Below are positions 22,185-32,540 of a stretch of DNA of 64,000 bases, piece by piece. The stretch lies in the NCBI GenBank assembly GCA_039621445.1, contig CP154954.1, positions 15,766,140-15,830,139 on the forward strand. The letters are read 5' to 3'. A model generated the notes under the pieces. That model did no database searches, was not told where the DNA came from, and saw nothing but the letters and a program-made list of their open reading frames with translations. The DNA is from Euglena gracilis (Eukaryota; Euglenida; Euglenophyceae; Euglenales). Made by a program: the position numbers and the translations under genes. The stretch's first letter is position 1. Every line of letters starts with the position of its first letter.

Positions 22185-23329
22185 TATATCGAACCCTGTT
22201 CTCAGGTGTTTCCCGGGATTCCGGTGATTCCCATGCCCGCCTCGGCTTGTTCCACACCATTTGGCCAAGGCCTTCAGAAGTGCCCTGTCCCCCTCATTTC
22301 GGGCCCCAGCGGTTCCACAAGGCAGAAACCTCCTTCTGAGCCCTGACCCCACATTGCCCGGGCAGGTCGCCTGCCGCGTTTCCTCCCCGACCGGTTGCCA
22401 ATACAGGGGTGGAGCAGGTTGGAGCCGCGCCTGCCACCATAGAAATGCCAAAAGTTTGGATCTTGCGATGAGCCCAACGGCAGGCCGGAGAGGATCCACC
22501 AAAAACCCTAATTTTGCCATCCAGAGTTCGCAGAACAATGCGCCGCACAGAATAATGAATGAATGAATGAATGAATAAACATCGCTGGGAGGTGTTCTCC
22601 CCGGATGGGACCCACAGCACTTTGAGCAATCGGCCGCCCCCGCCGCACGGAGGGTGTGCTGAAACGGACCGCAAAGGTGTTGCAGAGTCCCCATCGTCCG
22701 TGACAAGTAATGTACCCTTATAGCCCGGCCCGTGGCTGAACGCGAATGGGCGTTGCGAGAGGCAACGGCCCGTGGGTGGTCAGGTTTTGGGGTTTGTGCC
22801 AGGGGGTAAGTGGAAAGTGCCCCGGGGGGGGGGTTCGCTGAGTGAATCTCTGAGGAGGAAAGGATGAACTAATCTCACCTCCCACATCAACGTATCCCGT
22901 CCAAGAGAAAATGTCACAACCCCATCAAACTGGGTAACCACCCCATATTGTTATTGGGTGGCAGGGGCATGCACCACCACCAGACCATTGCTTGCCGACC
23001 ACCAGGGGGGGGTTCATTTTCCACTTTCAAAAAAACCTCAGCCATTTTTCGAAAACCAGTCACCCAGTTCTTTCCCGCCTTGGACCCCATGGATCATTTT
23101 CCACTTCTTGTGTGGCCACAAAAAGCATTCGGACTGAACCTTGTTTCCCTCATGAAAAACAAAAGTGACCAAGTTGGAAAAGTTGGCAGAGCTACCCAGT
23201 CCATAGCCCCGCAACAAATCAACTGGTTGTTTTGACCTTCTGTCTTTATTTATTTTTTTTTCACTTTCTTGTGTCTGTTTTGTTGCTCCAATTTTCATTT
23301 TCTCGCTCAGGCTCCCTCAGGCTTCTTTT
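22185..23329. other. No confidently supported gene
   Basis: A minus-strand frame is open across 22065-22706 and a plus-strand frame across 22261-22566, both interrupted by a GAAT/ATTC tetranucleotide run (22555-22576). A short segment around 22600-22690 is GC-rich and may be exonic, but strand and borders cannot be set. Confidence 0.3.
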
Positions 23330-23560
23330 TAAGTCACCTGACCCCACCCCCCCCCCCCGGAGGGAGGGGGGGTGGGTGGGTGGGTGGGTCCGGGCCGGAC
23401 CCCCCCCCCGGGGGGGGGGGGGGGGGGTCCCGCCGCGGGGCGCCGAAGCGCCGAAAATCTTTGAAAAATGCCTTTAACCGGCCCGATTTTGAGGGGGGGG
23501 GTCCTGCGCGACCCTGGGTGGGTGGGGGGGGACCCTGCCCTCCCCCCCCCGGGCATTAAA
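23330..23560. repeat. G/C-run module with GGCGC hairpin
   Basis: C- and G-runs at 23346-23427 and 23493-23550 flank GGCGCCGAAGCGCCGAAAATC at 23439-23459. It has the same architecture as 4320-4620. Confidence 0.6.
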
Positions 23561-23639
23561 AAGAAGAGTGCAAAGGGTCGTAAGCGGTATACCAGAGAAG
23601 GGGTGAGGGCAGAGCGCAAGTGTCTTACGAGGCATATAA

Positions 23640-24140
23640 AAACCCCCAAATGTAAGAAACCCGATTCTTATATTTGGGTGTCGGCCTATCGGCCCAAAGG
23701 GTTTCTTATAATTGGGGGTTTCTTATATTTTTGTGTCGAAGGCAGGACCCAAGGGTTTCTTGTAAATGGAAGTTTTTCTTCCTTCTGTTCCTTCATGTAA
23801 TTAAAGGTGAAGGCCAGAAAACAACATTCATGCTTCTCCCATTTGTCACCTTCTTGGGTCCATTGTACCTCCTCCACCCAAAAAGCACCTCTTGCTTTAT
23901 TGCAAAGAAGCAATAAACTGGACGGCTTCATGTTTTTGTTGATCGCGCGTTGAGATTTGCTGTGACCCGTGATGAAAATGGATGAGGGGTTTCTTATATA
24001 TGGATTAGCATCCAACAGCCCAGGGGTTTCTCATATTCGGGGGTTTCTTATATTTGGGTGTCGGCTGAAAATCGGCTAAAGGGTTTCTTATATTTGGGGG
24101 TTTCTTGTAGCGAGGGGTTTCTTATATTTGGGGGGGTTTG
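23640..24140. repeat. GGGTTTCTTATATTTGGGG interspersed array
   Basis: About ten copies of GGGTTTCTTATATTTGGG and variants (TTCTTATAATTGGGGG, TTTCTTGTAGCGAGGGG) cluster at 23640-23775 and 23985-24135. Unrelated sequence and two TCGGC.GCCGA-like inversions (near 23685 and 24060) lie between them. Confidence 0.7.
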
Positions 24141-24329
24141 CCAGGGGTGATTTGCACACTGTTATTCGCATAAGAAGTTTGTGTTGACTAATATATTTAT
24201 GTTCTTGTGATTCTCAGGTGATTCGGTGATTTTGCTCTGCCCTTTTTCTTCGGCTTTGCTAGAGCATGGAAGGGGTTTTTTTATTTATCACACACACACA
24301 CACACACACACAGACACGCACACCTTCCT

Positions 24330-24511
24330 CTTTCCAATTGTGTTCCGAGGAAAGATCCAGCGATGAGCCGCCTTGCCCAGCATCCCTCTTTTGCCATGCT
24401 GAGCCATATTCATTACCCTCAACCCATCCGAGGCACATTAGGTGCTCTGGTTTCCATGACTGGGCGAGGCCAAAACCAGACAACGGTGCCCGGAATCCCC
24501 TGAAGAGGAAG
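24330..24511 (+). CDS. Possible exon downstream of a (CA)n tract
   Basis: The frame reads CSEERSSDEPPCPASLFCHA and then EPYSLPSTHPRHIRCSGFHD, ending PLKRKGQ before AAGGAG|GTGAGA, a good donor. (CA)12 at 24290-24313 lies just upstream. There are several Cys/His but no recognised motif. The acceptor is not obvious. Confidence 0.3.
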
Positions 24512-25099
24512 GGTCAAGGAGGTGAGAGATGTACCATTTGTGTCCAAAATCGATTTGGTTCACGGTTTCCCGTCACACAACAAACAAACCCCCCTCCAGC
24601 TCTGTCATCATGGTTAGCACCATTCTTTTTCCGAATTTGCTCTGTGCATAAAACAGTTCCAGAGAGCATCACCACAGGCAGGTGCTCCAATTTTGGGGAA
24701 CCCGAGCTGTGAGATGGGACAGCTTGACGGGACAGCTTGACGGTTAAAAGTTGAGCAACGGGTTCATTTTTTCAGGTTATTTATTCCATTTTATTTCTCT
24801 GGAAAGGTGATCTCTCGCTTGGTGGGGTCCATGGGTGGTTTTTTTTTTGTATTTTTTTTTTGGAAAATCGAGCAACCCGGAAATAGGACTGTTTCGCACA
24901 AACAGGCACGCAATTCTGTGGCAGCTCTGCCCCCAGTGTGCAGAACTTTGGTGAAGCATTTCTTTCCTGGGTGTGTTTCTCTCCCTCATCCAACGCATCG
25001 TGAACACCGCACCGGCAATGTGGTTCAGGGTCACCCCGCATTACTGACCAGAACGGTCAACTTACCAAATGCCAAGCAGAAAGCCCCAAATTCTCACCC

Positions 25100-25600
25100 C
25101 GTCCCTCAATCAAGGGTGCGTGTGCTGTGCCGCCCTCTGGCCTCGCCCCGAGGCCAATCAGAGGTAATTGTCCGGTGCTGATGGGCGAGGGCCTGCTTGG
25201 AGCCGGGGACTGCCCTGCGGACCCCCAGTGGAGCCATCGTCACCGTCGTCCTGGCCGAGATTGTGGCTGTGCCTCCTTGGAGCCCAGCGGAACCTTCCCT
25301 TCCCAGCAGTTGTGTCCCGCCATGATTTCTGCTTTTGGGTTGCGCATTTGCACTGCTCGGGAAGAATGGGCTTCGAGGTCCGAGGTCCGGAAGTCCCGTC
25401 TTTGCAACTGTTCCCCCTTTGTCGATGGTTTGGGCCACCCACCCATCCAAACCCCAACCAAAATCGGCGGACGCTTTTCCCGGCCCAGTCCTTGGCCAGG
25501 CCAAAATCTGACCCTCGACTTGAGGACCCATCCCCCACTCACCCACCCAGTCTCAAAAACCCACCGAGGTGGGGTCACACAGGTGTAAATGGAATGAATT
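25100..25600. other. Region open in frames on both strands, coding strand undecided
   Basis: Two plus frames (25127-25588 and 25168-25713) and two minus frames (25106-25546 and 25158-25538) are open together. Such a stretch often marks a true exon, but none of the readings shows a motif, so no product is proposed. Confidence 0.3.
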
Positions 25601-25611
25601 TGCTTAAGGAT

Positions 25612-25960
25612 TGCAGTACCCCCCCCCCGGGGGCGGGGGGCTGGACTGCAGCTAGTCCAAATTTGGCTAGTGGGATTTCTAACAGACCCCCCCCCCGGGG
25701 GGGGGTCTGCTAGCAGGGCTAGCTAGTGGGAAAAATTTTTCCAGTGATCGGCGCAAAGCGCCGGAAATTTTTTTGGGGACCCCCAAAAATGGCCAAAAAT
25801 GCCCGTTTTTGGCCATTTTGGGGAATTTTTGGAGCAAAGTCTGCCAAAAATCTATTAAAAACCTCATTTCCACCTCGGCGCACAGCGCCAGAGGAAAAAT
25901 TAATTTCCAGTTGGGGGGACCCCCGGACTAGTCCATTTTTTCCAGTGTCTAGCCAACTGG
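25612..25960. repeat. Double GGCGC hairpin module
   Basis: CCCCCCGGGGGG blocks at 25619-25637 and 25685-25708 precede two hairpins: CGGCGCAAAGCGCCGGAAATT at 25749-25769 and CGGCGCACAGCGCC at 25876-25889. The module closes with GGGGGGACCCCCGGACTAGTCC. It abuts the left end of DIRS copy A. Confidence 0.6.
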
Positions 25961-25968
25961 CTAGCCAG

Positions 25969-26100
25969 ACACCTCGGGCTCCGCACTTTGCCCTTGTGAG
26001 GCCATGCCTTGCTCGCCGGCGGTGTTGCTGTGTGTCTGTTCGCTGCGCTGGGTTAGTAGTCCCTGCTTAGTGCCTTTTTCGCCGGAGTTGGCTGATTCTA
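25969..26100 (+). repeat. Left inverted terminal repeat of DIRS copy A
   Basis: Starts ACACCTCGGGCTCCGCAC. From CTTGTGAGGCCATGCC (25993) onward it matches the reverse complement of 30330-30431 with few changes. The outermost 24 bp are specific to the left end. Confidence 0.8.
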
Positions 26101-26243
26101 AAATTGCCCTTCGACAACCCAGAAGAAAGGAATTGATTTTCAAACGAAGGAGAACCAAAAGGAGAAGTCAACATCAAAAGAATATTCAGAAGTTGACGAG
26201 CCAGACGAATTTCAATTGACGAGTCAAATATCAATTTCAAATT

Positions 26244-26827
26244 TTGACTTCAATGAGCAATGAAGTGGGGAAGAAGCTGGAAATTTGCGGTCGACGTGAA
26301 CTACCTGGAGCAGCTGTCGCCGCGGCAGCCGGACGACCTGGAGGTGCAGACGACAACTGGCGAACCGTGGCCGCCCCGCCCCAGATCCCAGTTTCAGAAA
26401 TTTCCCAGCAGAAAACCCCACCCAGTGACGGCCACGGCCTGTGGACCACAGTGGCCAGAAAGACCAGGAGGAAGAAGGAACCCCCAGCCCAGCAGAACCG
26501 CCTGGGTATTGGGGCCCAATCAAGCAAGAGGGGACAGAAGCAGACCACAGGATTCCAAAGACATGTTCCACAATGGCGCCCAGCAGCCAGACCAAAATTC
26601 GAACAGAAGTGGAGAAGATGGAATCAAGGCCAAGGTGGAGGCCATGGTGGCCAAATCCGGAAGAGGGAGAAAAGGTCTGCCAAATCCCCCCAAACTTTCT
26701 AGCACAACAACCCCTCTCAAGGGGAAGAAGGGGGGGCACAGCAGCCCCCCCAGATTTCACGTGAAGCTGGAGACCAACGTCAAGCTCAACCCCAGGGAGG
26801 GGAAATCATGGCCAAGGCGGCCAGAGT
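26244..26827 (+). pseudogene. DIRS copy A ORF1 (gag-like), N-terminal part, frameshifted
   Basis: Frame 26244-26702 contains GHGLWTTVARKTRR, a motif also readable in copy B (minus, about 32350). The conserved Gly-His-Gly-Gly repeats of this protein continue in the frame of 26828 onward, so at least one frameshift lies between 26640 and 26830. ORF1 of DIRS elements is thought to be the particle-forming, RNA-binding protein. The basic and Gly/His/Gln-rich composition fits that role but proves nothing more. Confidence 0.55.
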
Positions 26828-28153
26828 TTGAATCATTTTCATTTGCACGGCCATGGTGGCCAAGAAGTGCAGGGCCATGGAGGCCATTATCTTCAGGGCC
26901 AGGGCGGCCAGAACTCACAGGGCCATGGGGGCCAAAGGGGTGGTCCAGAAATGGCCCCCCAGAAGCTAAGGTGCCAACCTTATATCAATCATCCCCGGCA
27001 ACCCCAGGAGGATGCCCCAGAAGGGGCAAAGGAGGACAAGGGGGTCAGCCCCCCAATTCATTTAATTCAACCCATGGAAGGGGAAATCAAGGGGGGGACC
27101 CTCAGTGGCCCTCCTATGGTATGTCATCAGACAACACAAAGGACAAGATGGAGCAGAGAGTCTGTGAGAGAGAGGGTGGGTGCATGCACCCCCCCCCATC
27201 CATTACGTCTTGGAAAAGATCAAACTCCAGGGGCACCAAGGGTTGTTAAATGTCCCACAACCTCCAACCAACCCCCAGAAAATCATTTGATTGGAGAGAT
27301 AAATTACATGGAGGAAAAGTGGGGGGACACCCCCCTCCACCAGAGACTGCAAAAAAGTCTGAAATGGTGGCTGAAAAATGCCCCCCCAGCAACCTGTCAA
27401 CTTATAAAAGATGGAATTCAACCCCCTTGGGTCAAACCACCAAAATTGTCCACGCATCCAAAAAGCAGAGCCAACCTAGACCTGAAACAGGCAGAAAAAA
27501 TCCTGTTGGATTACGAAAAAACTGGTTCCATAAAGAGGGTTCAGGATGCAGGAACCCAACATATAATTCCCTGGTTCCTGATATCAAAACCAGAGGGGGG
27601 GCAAACGAAATGGATGTTCATCAGCGACTGCAGGGAAATAAACCAAAATTTTCCCGTGAAAGCCTTCAAATTAGATCACATTCAAAACATTTTCCCAGTT
27701 TTGGAGAAAGGCCACTGGGCGGCCAAAATCGACCTGAAGGACGCATATTTTCACATTCCAGTGAACCCAACCCTAAAACCCTTTCTAAGGCATCAGGTGG
27801 GGGGGCAAACCTGGGAATTCCAGGCAGGCTGTTTTGGCTTAAATGTGATGCCACAAATTTTTATGTCAGTCATGAAGACATTCGAAAAACGTTGGAGGAG
27901 AAAAGGAATCCAGGTTTTCATCTACCTGGACGACATTTTACTGGTTGCCCCCACTCAAAATACATTGCAAAAACACTTGAGCAGGGTTGCAAAAGACCTA
28001 ATCGACTCGGGGTTCAAAATAAATGTCAAAAAGTCAACCTTGGAGCCCACACAGGTCGTAAACCACTTGGGCTTCCAGTTAAATTTCCAAGATGGAAAAT
28101 TACAAATTCCCCCCCAAAAAGTGAAAGCAATAAAAAAGGAGATGGGAAAATAG
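26828..28153 (+). CDS. DIRS copy A: ORF1 C-terminus and reverse transcriptase
   Basis: An open frame of 441 codons. The first 40 residues are GHGG/GQGG repeats (ORF1 type). A Pro-rich linker and a segment preceding the polymerase (QKSLKWWLKNAPPATCQLI) follow. RT blocks then run in order: FLISKPEGGQTKWMFISDCR, the first catalytic Asp in AAKIDLKDAYFHIPV, and the YLDD box at 27923-27934 with ILLVAP after it. The fingers and palm are therefore complete. The frame stops at TAG 28151-28153 inside the RT-RNase H connection, where the homologous reading continues in another frame. No convincing ATG starts the frame, so it may begin by frameshift from ORF1. Confidence 0.8.
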   Translation: MNHFHLHGHGGQEVQGHGGHYLQGQGGQNSQGHGGQRGGPEMAPQKLRCQPYINHPRQPQEDAPEGAKEDKGVSPPIHLIQPMEGEIKGGTLSGPPMVCHQTTQRTRWSRESVRERVGACTPPHPLRLGKDQTPGAPRVVKCPTTSNQPPENHLIGEINYMEEKWGDTPLHQRLQKSLKWWLKNAPPATCQLIKDGIQPPWVKPPKLSTHPKSRANLDLKQAEKILLDYEKTGSIKRVQDAGTQHIIPWFLISKPEGGQTKWMFISDCREINQNFPVKAFKLDHIQNIFPVLEKGHWAAKIDLKDAYFHIPVNPTLKPFLRHQVGGQTWEFQAGCFGLNVMPQIFMSVMKTFEKRWRRKGIQVFIYLDDILLVAPTQNTLQKHLSRVAKDLIDSGFKINVKKSTLEPTQVVNHLGFQLNFQDGKLQIPPQKVKAIKKEMGK

Positions 28154-28653
28154 TGAAAAAAGATTTCATGTCGAAAAGGCAGTTAGCTGCCATTTTGGGC
28201 CAAATCAGGTGCAACCTCATGGCCCTGCCCTTTTTAAGGGCTTTCACAGACTCCCTGACAAATTTTTTGGTCAACAAGTCTGCAGCCCCATGGGATTCAA
28301 AGCATTCCATTTCACAGGACATAAAAGCCCAATTGAGGGAAATAAAAAATCAGCTGGACACCTGGGGTGGCAGACCTTTCCCCCAAAGTGCAACAAGGGA
28401 GTTGCACTCAGACAGCAGCACCCATGCCTGGGGGGGGCTGGACATTCATACTGGAGAAATTGTCCAAGAGTTTTGGAGAGAAAACTCCATTTTACATATC
28501 AATGTAAAAGAATTACGTGCAGCCATCAGCACAGTGAAAAGTCTAAGCAGGCCAGGGGAAACGGTGTCCCTTTCAGTGGACAATCAGGTAATTTATTATT
28601 ACCTGACAAAGAGGGGGGGGGGGGCAGAAAAGACCCTTTCAACAGCCTTCTAA
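28140..28653 (+). pseudogene. DIRS copy A RNase H domain (frameshifted from RT)
   Basis: In the frame that ends at 28653 the reading resumes after a shift near 28140-28155. It contains the connection (KRQLAAILGQIRCNLMALPF), the RNase H Asp in LHSDSSTHAWGG, a Glu in NVKELRAAI and the third acidic site in SVDNQVIYYYLTK. After a G9-10 run at 28613-28622 the frame is lost again. Homologous sequence goes on to about 29250 in other frames (SQECLADPISRW equivalents near 28710, ETDLFASPGNKK near 28830). Confidence 0.7.
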
Positions 28654-29297
28654 TGCCATTTTCAAATGGTGCATGGAAAACAATTTAAATCTACAAGTGA
28701 AATGGGATCCTTCACAGGAATGCTTAGCAGACCCCATAAGCAGGTGGGAGTGAGGGGATTACTCACTGGACCCCCAGCTTTTTAAATGGCTAAGGCAGCA
28801 TTTCAAAGATTTTATAAATCTGGAGACAGATTTATTTGCCTCCCCAGGCAACAAAAAACTGGCCAAATTTGTGGCCAGATGGCCCCACTGGGAGTCCAGG
28901 GCAGTGGATGCCCTCCAATGTCCCCTGGACAACATGGGGGGACTTTATGCAAACCCACCTTGGTCAATCATTCAGAAATTTCTCCCACGATTGAGAATGT
29001 TTCCCCAGACCAAAGTTTTGATGGTCACCCCCTTCTGGGATTCAGCCACATGGTGGCCCCAATTAATAAAGATGAAAGTGCCAGGGACCCCCTGCCTGAA
29101 AATCACCCCCTACAGGCGCATGTTCAAAAACTGCAGGGGGGAGAAAATGTTACCCCCCAGGTGGCCCCTCCTTTGCATGATTTGCTCAGGCAAATCCTGG
29201 AGGGGAAACAAATTCAAAATAAACCATTGACGATTTCCTGGGGAGAAACCCCAGCTTAAAGCGTTATCAAAGCGCTTTTACACTTTTATGGGTAATC

Positions 29298-30056
29298 TTG
29301 GAAAAAATGGGGGTAACCTCCCCTGAAACCACAACTGACCAAGTGGCTGACGCTTTGATACAATTATTTCAATTTTCCAAGTCCCAATCCCGTAATGCCT
29401 ACAGTGCAATGCTTTTGATTCCTGGGTTTGGTGGACTGAGATTCCACACCATGTTGGCACCTTACAAGAGGCTCTGGAACCAAAATCTGGAAAAATATGG
29501 TGCTTTTTGGCATCCCCTCCCAATCCTTCTGGGGCTGGCCCAAGCCCCCTTCCCCACTGATATTTGTACTTTACGTACACAACTTATTTTTTGCTCACGA
29601 ATCCTCTGTTTATACAGAAGCTCAGATTTGGAGAGGATCAAACGCACCACCAGTGTGTTGGGCAAGGCGCCCTACATCAAAATTAGGCGTAAAGGCCAGA
29701 AATTCCACAAGTGGGAAAGAGTTGTGTCCATTCCACAATGCCCCAAAATAAGCCCATTTCATTTGATGATGTCTTATGTTGCAGCAACAAGGTCATTCGT
29801 AAGACCTGGGGGGCCCCTTCTGATTTCACTAAAACCCTCCTTTAAACCCATAAGTGCAGACACCATTGCTTCCATAACTAAAGATTTTTTGGCCAAACAT
29901 GGGGTTCCCCCCCAGGTGTGGGGGGCCCACTCCACCAGAGGGGCAGGAGTTGGTTTACTCAAAAAATTGGGCCTTCCTGCCCAAGAAGTTTGTGAAATTG
30001 GCCAGTGGAGAGGGGTGGAGGCTTTGACAACGACTTGGTGCCCAAGGTGCCCTTGA
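29298..30056 (+). pseudogene. DIRS copy A tyrosine recombinase, catalytic Tyr deleted
   Basis: The frame is open for 252 codons with the DIRS-recombinase layout: an N-terminal helical part, LRTQLIFCSRILCLYRSSDL around the first Arg region, and the HxxR motif as AHSTRG (Arg codon 29937-29939) followed by GLLKKLGLPAQEVCEIGQW. The C-terminus should contain the nucleophilic Tyr, as copy E does (HYQRLG). Here an 11-base gap at about 30028 removes that codon and shifts the frame. The enzyme would cut and rejoin DNA to integrate circular element DNA, but this copy should be inactive. Confidence 0.75.
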
Positions 30057-30082
30057 AAATGCCCTGACCCCCTAATTTCAGT

Positions 30083-30190
30083 GCACAATCAGGCCTCACA
30101 AGGGCAAAGTGCGGAGCACGAGGTGTCTCGTACTCCCTCGAGGAAAACCGACCAGGGAGGAAGGGACACCGAGGGCGAAGCACAAAGACC
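30083..30190 (+). promoter_or_regulatory. Internal complementary region of DIRS copy A
   Basis: 30083-30124 is the reverse complement of the element's left tip, and 30125-30190 of its right tip (30428-30494). In DIRS elements such a region is the template that lets the linear transcript be completed into a full circle. The junction falls at AGGTGT|CTCGTAC. Confidence 0.75.
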
Positions 30191-30329
30191 TTGTGAGCCC
30201 GACCCCCCCACCCACAAAAGAAAAATTGTGTTCAAGAGCCCTCGGACAGAAAATGGGGGCCAGGGTGGGGATAAGGGTGGGACACCCCCCAGGGGCAAGA
30301 AGCCACGCCGCCAAGTCGGAGCAGCATCG

Positions 30330-30494
30330 TCAGCCAACTCCGGCGAGGCGGCACTAAGCAGGGACTCCTAACCCAGCGCAGCGAACAGACACACAACAAC
30401 ACCGCCGGCGAGCAAGGCATGGCCTCACAAGGTCTTTGTGCTTCGCCCTCGGTGTCCCCTCCTCCCTGGTCGGTTTTCCTCGAGGGAGTACGAG
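30330..30494 (+). repeat. Right inverted terminal repeat of DIRS copy A
   Basis: Begins near AGCCAACTCCGGCGAGG and ends GGGAGTACGAG. The inner 100 bp mirror the left repeat. The outer 63 bp are unique to the right end and pair with the internal complementary region. Confidence 0.8.
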
Positions 30495-30854
30495 TACCCC
30501 CCCAGGGGTCGTTAAGCAAATGCCTGAATGGAATATGTTGGCCAGACGGCAATGAGAATCTTTCGGTAAACTTGGCAAACTGCCAAATTTCAACACAAAA
30601 TCGATTTTTACCATTTGAAAAGAAATATTTTTTGAACCTTATTATTGGTTGGTTGGTATTATCCGCAATGACCCTCGACGAACCGAGGGCCTGCGGGATT
30701 TTGCGGCTGCTCATGGGTTTGCTTAATGCCCACCCCGGAGAAGGGGTGGGCATAGTCAAGTCACCCAACCGCTCCGGAGGACAATAAAAATGGCGGTTGT
30801 ATCAATATATATAAAGATTTCATTTGACTTATTGAAATCTTCTGAGCCCCTGGA
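30495..30854. other. Spacer between DIRS copies A and B
   Basis: About 360 bp with no gene. It is ordinary mixed sequence, with AT-rich ATCAATATATATAAAG at 30803-30818. Confidence 0.5.
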
Positions 30855-31499
30855 CACCTCCACCTGGATGGGCTGCAAGGTAGACTTTTTCACACTGATT
30901 TTGAATCCTGAATTCAGCAAATATTTGACAACTCTGTTCAGGTGACTTTGCAAAATGTTTTGGGTGGGGGCCACCAGTAAAATGTTGTCTAGGTAAATAA
31001 AGACCTGGACGCCTCTTTCTGTGCACAATTTTTCGAATGTTTTCATTACTGACATGAAAATTTGGGCATTACATTTATCCCAAAGCAACCTGTCTGCCCC
31101 CCTACATGAAGCCTAAAAAATTGGCTTAGGCCTGGACTTAATGGAATATGGAAATAGGCACCCTTCAGGTCTATTTTTGCTTCCCAGTGGCCTTTTTCCA
31201 AAACTGGAAAAATGTGCTGGATATGATCCATCTTGAAAGGTTTTACTTGAAATTGCTGATTTATTTCTCTGCAGTCGCTGATCATTCTCCATTTCTTTGT
31301 TCCTCCTTCTGGTTTTGAAATTAGAAAACATGATTTTAAATGCTGGGTGTCTGAATCCCAAACTTGTTTTATTGACCCAGTTTTTTCGTAATCCAACAGG
31401 TTTTTTTCTGCTTGGTTCAGGTCCAGATTGTCTGGGTTTTGGGTGGGTGGACAATTTTGGGGGATTTACCCAGGGGGGTTGAATTCCATTTTTGATCAA
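30855..31499 (-). pseudogene. DIRS copy B reverse transcriptase fragment, YLDN box
   Basis: Readings in two frames cover the RT. One frame (31396-31046) has SKPEGGTKKWRMISDCREIN and KIDLKGAYFHIPL. The other (31088-30756) has VFIYLDNILLVAP at 30984-30995, where the second catalytic Asp of the YxDD box reads Asn. A frameshift near 31080-31110 separates them. The copy ends abruptly within the block after the catalytic box. It cannot encode an active polymerase as read. Confidence 0.75.
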
Positions 31500-32540
31500 A
31501 TGACATGTTGCCGGGTGGCGGGCATTTTTTGTCCACCATTTTAGACTTTTCTGAAGTCCCTGGTACAGAAGGGTGTCTCACCATTTTTCCACCATCGAAT
31601 GTATTTTCCCAACTAGATGATTTTCTTGGTGCTGGGTGGGGGGTGGTGGACATTGCACCCCTTGTGCCCCTGGGGATTGAGCATTCTCTAAAGGTCGCTG
31701 GGGGGGTGTGCATGCTCTGCTCACAGGCTCTCTGATCCTCCACTTTGTCATTGGTGTTGTCGATTGACATACCATAGGGGCCCCTTTTGGTTTTCTCCCT
31801 GGCTTTGACTTGCCCGGGCCATGAGCAATGACAAAGAATGTTTGGGGGCATCCTCCTGGGGCTGCCACAGTACATTTAAACCCCCTGCTGGGGGACAGCC
31901 TTTTAGCTTCTGGGTTTTTTTCCATTCTGATAATTGATGGCCACAGTGGCCTTGAAATTGTTGATAGTTCTGGCACCACTGGCCCTCTTGATGTTGGCTC
32001 CATTGGCCCTTTGATCTTGGGCGCCATGCCCATTGAAAAACTTGCGGGGCGTCTGGGGGCCAATCATTTTCCCCTGAGAGGGTTTGTGATGAAGAAATGG
32101 TTTGGGGGGTGTTGTGGACCTGTCCTGCCCCTGCCACTGGGCATCTGTTTGTGGAATCGGCCACTCTGGCCTTGGTATTGTTGGCCACCCTGGCCTTTGT
32201 TCCATCGGCCACCATGGCCATTGCTGTTGTGGCCGCCATGGCGCAGCTTGCTGTTGTGGCCCCCATGGCCCAGCTTGAACAATGTATTGGTGTAACTGGG
32301 ATATGGGCCTCCATGGCCCTTGCCGTAGTGGCATGACAGCTGTCTTGGCTTTTGTGTCCTTCGGGTTTTTCTGACCACTGTCTGCCAAAGTCCGTGGCTG
32401 CCACTGGGTGAGTTTTTAGAAACGTTTTCTGCGGGGGATCGGACAGCCACGAATCGCCACGGATGCACCGCGCCGTCAGTGGCAGCCACTTCTTGTTGTT
32501 CAGTGATGCTCTTCTTCGTGTTGGCAATTGCATTTTTCAT
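31500..32540 (-). pseudogene. DIRS copy B ORF1 (gag-like), broken into frames
   Basis: Starts near 32540 with MKNAIANTKKSITEQQEVAA, carries GLWQTVVRKTRR (shared with copy A) and then a long run of GHGG, GQGG and HNSNGHGG repeats encoded by CCATGGCC-type codon blocks (about 32155-32300). Three overlapping frames share the protein, so several indels are present. The repeated basic and Gly/His composition suggests nucleic-acid binding. Confidence 0.6.

Larger units (their letters stand above)
25969..30494 (+). mobile_element. DIRS-type retrotransposon, copy A (both ends present)
   Basis: A 4,526-bp element with the order ORF1, reverse transcriptase, RNase H, tyrosine recombinase, as in DIRS-family retrotransposons, which replicate through a circle and integrate with a tyrosine recombinase instead of a DDE integrase. 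The ends are inverted repeats (about 25993-26096 against 30330-30431). An internal complementary region at 30083-30190 reads as the reverse complement of the left tip (GCGGAGCACGAGGTGT) joined to that of the right tip (CTCGTACTCCCTCGAGG). That fixes the ends at 25969 and 30494. Frameshifts in ORF1 and RT-RNase H and a deletion of the recombinase Tyr codon make it non-autonomous as read. Confidence 0.85.

Noticed and set aside
22065-22706. 214-codon minus-strand frame
   Set aside because: Contains a tetranucleotide repeat translated as SFIHSFI and crosses C/G-run modules. No splice or motif support.
24259-24330. Thr-His frame
   Set aside because: Produced by the (CA)n tract.
26260-27249. 329-codon Pro/Arg-rich frame over DIRS copy A ORF1
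   Set aside because: Probably a shadow frame. The conserved ORF1 phrases and GHGG repeats read in the other frames.
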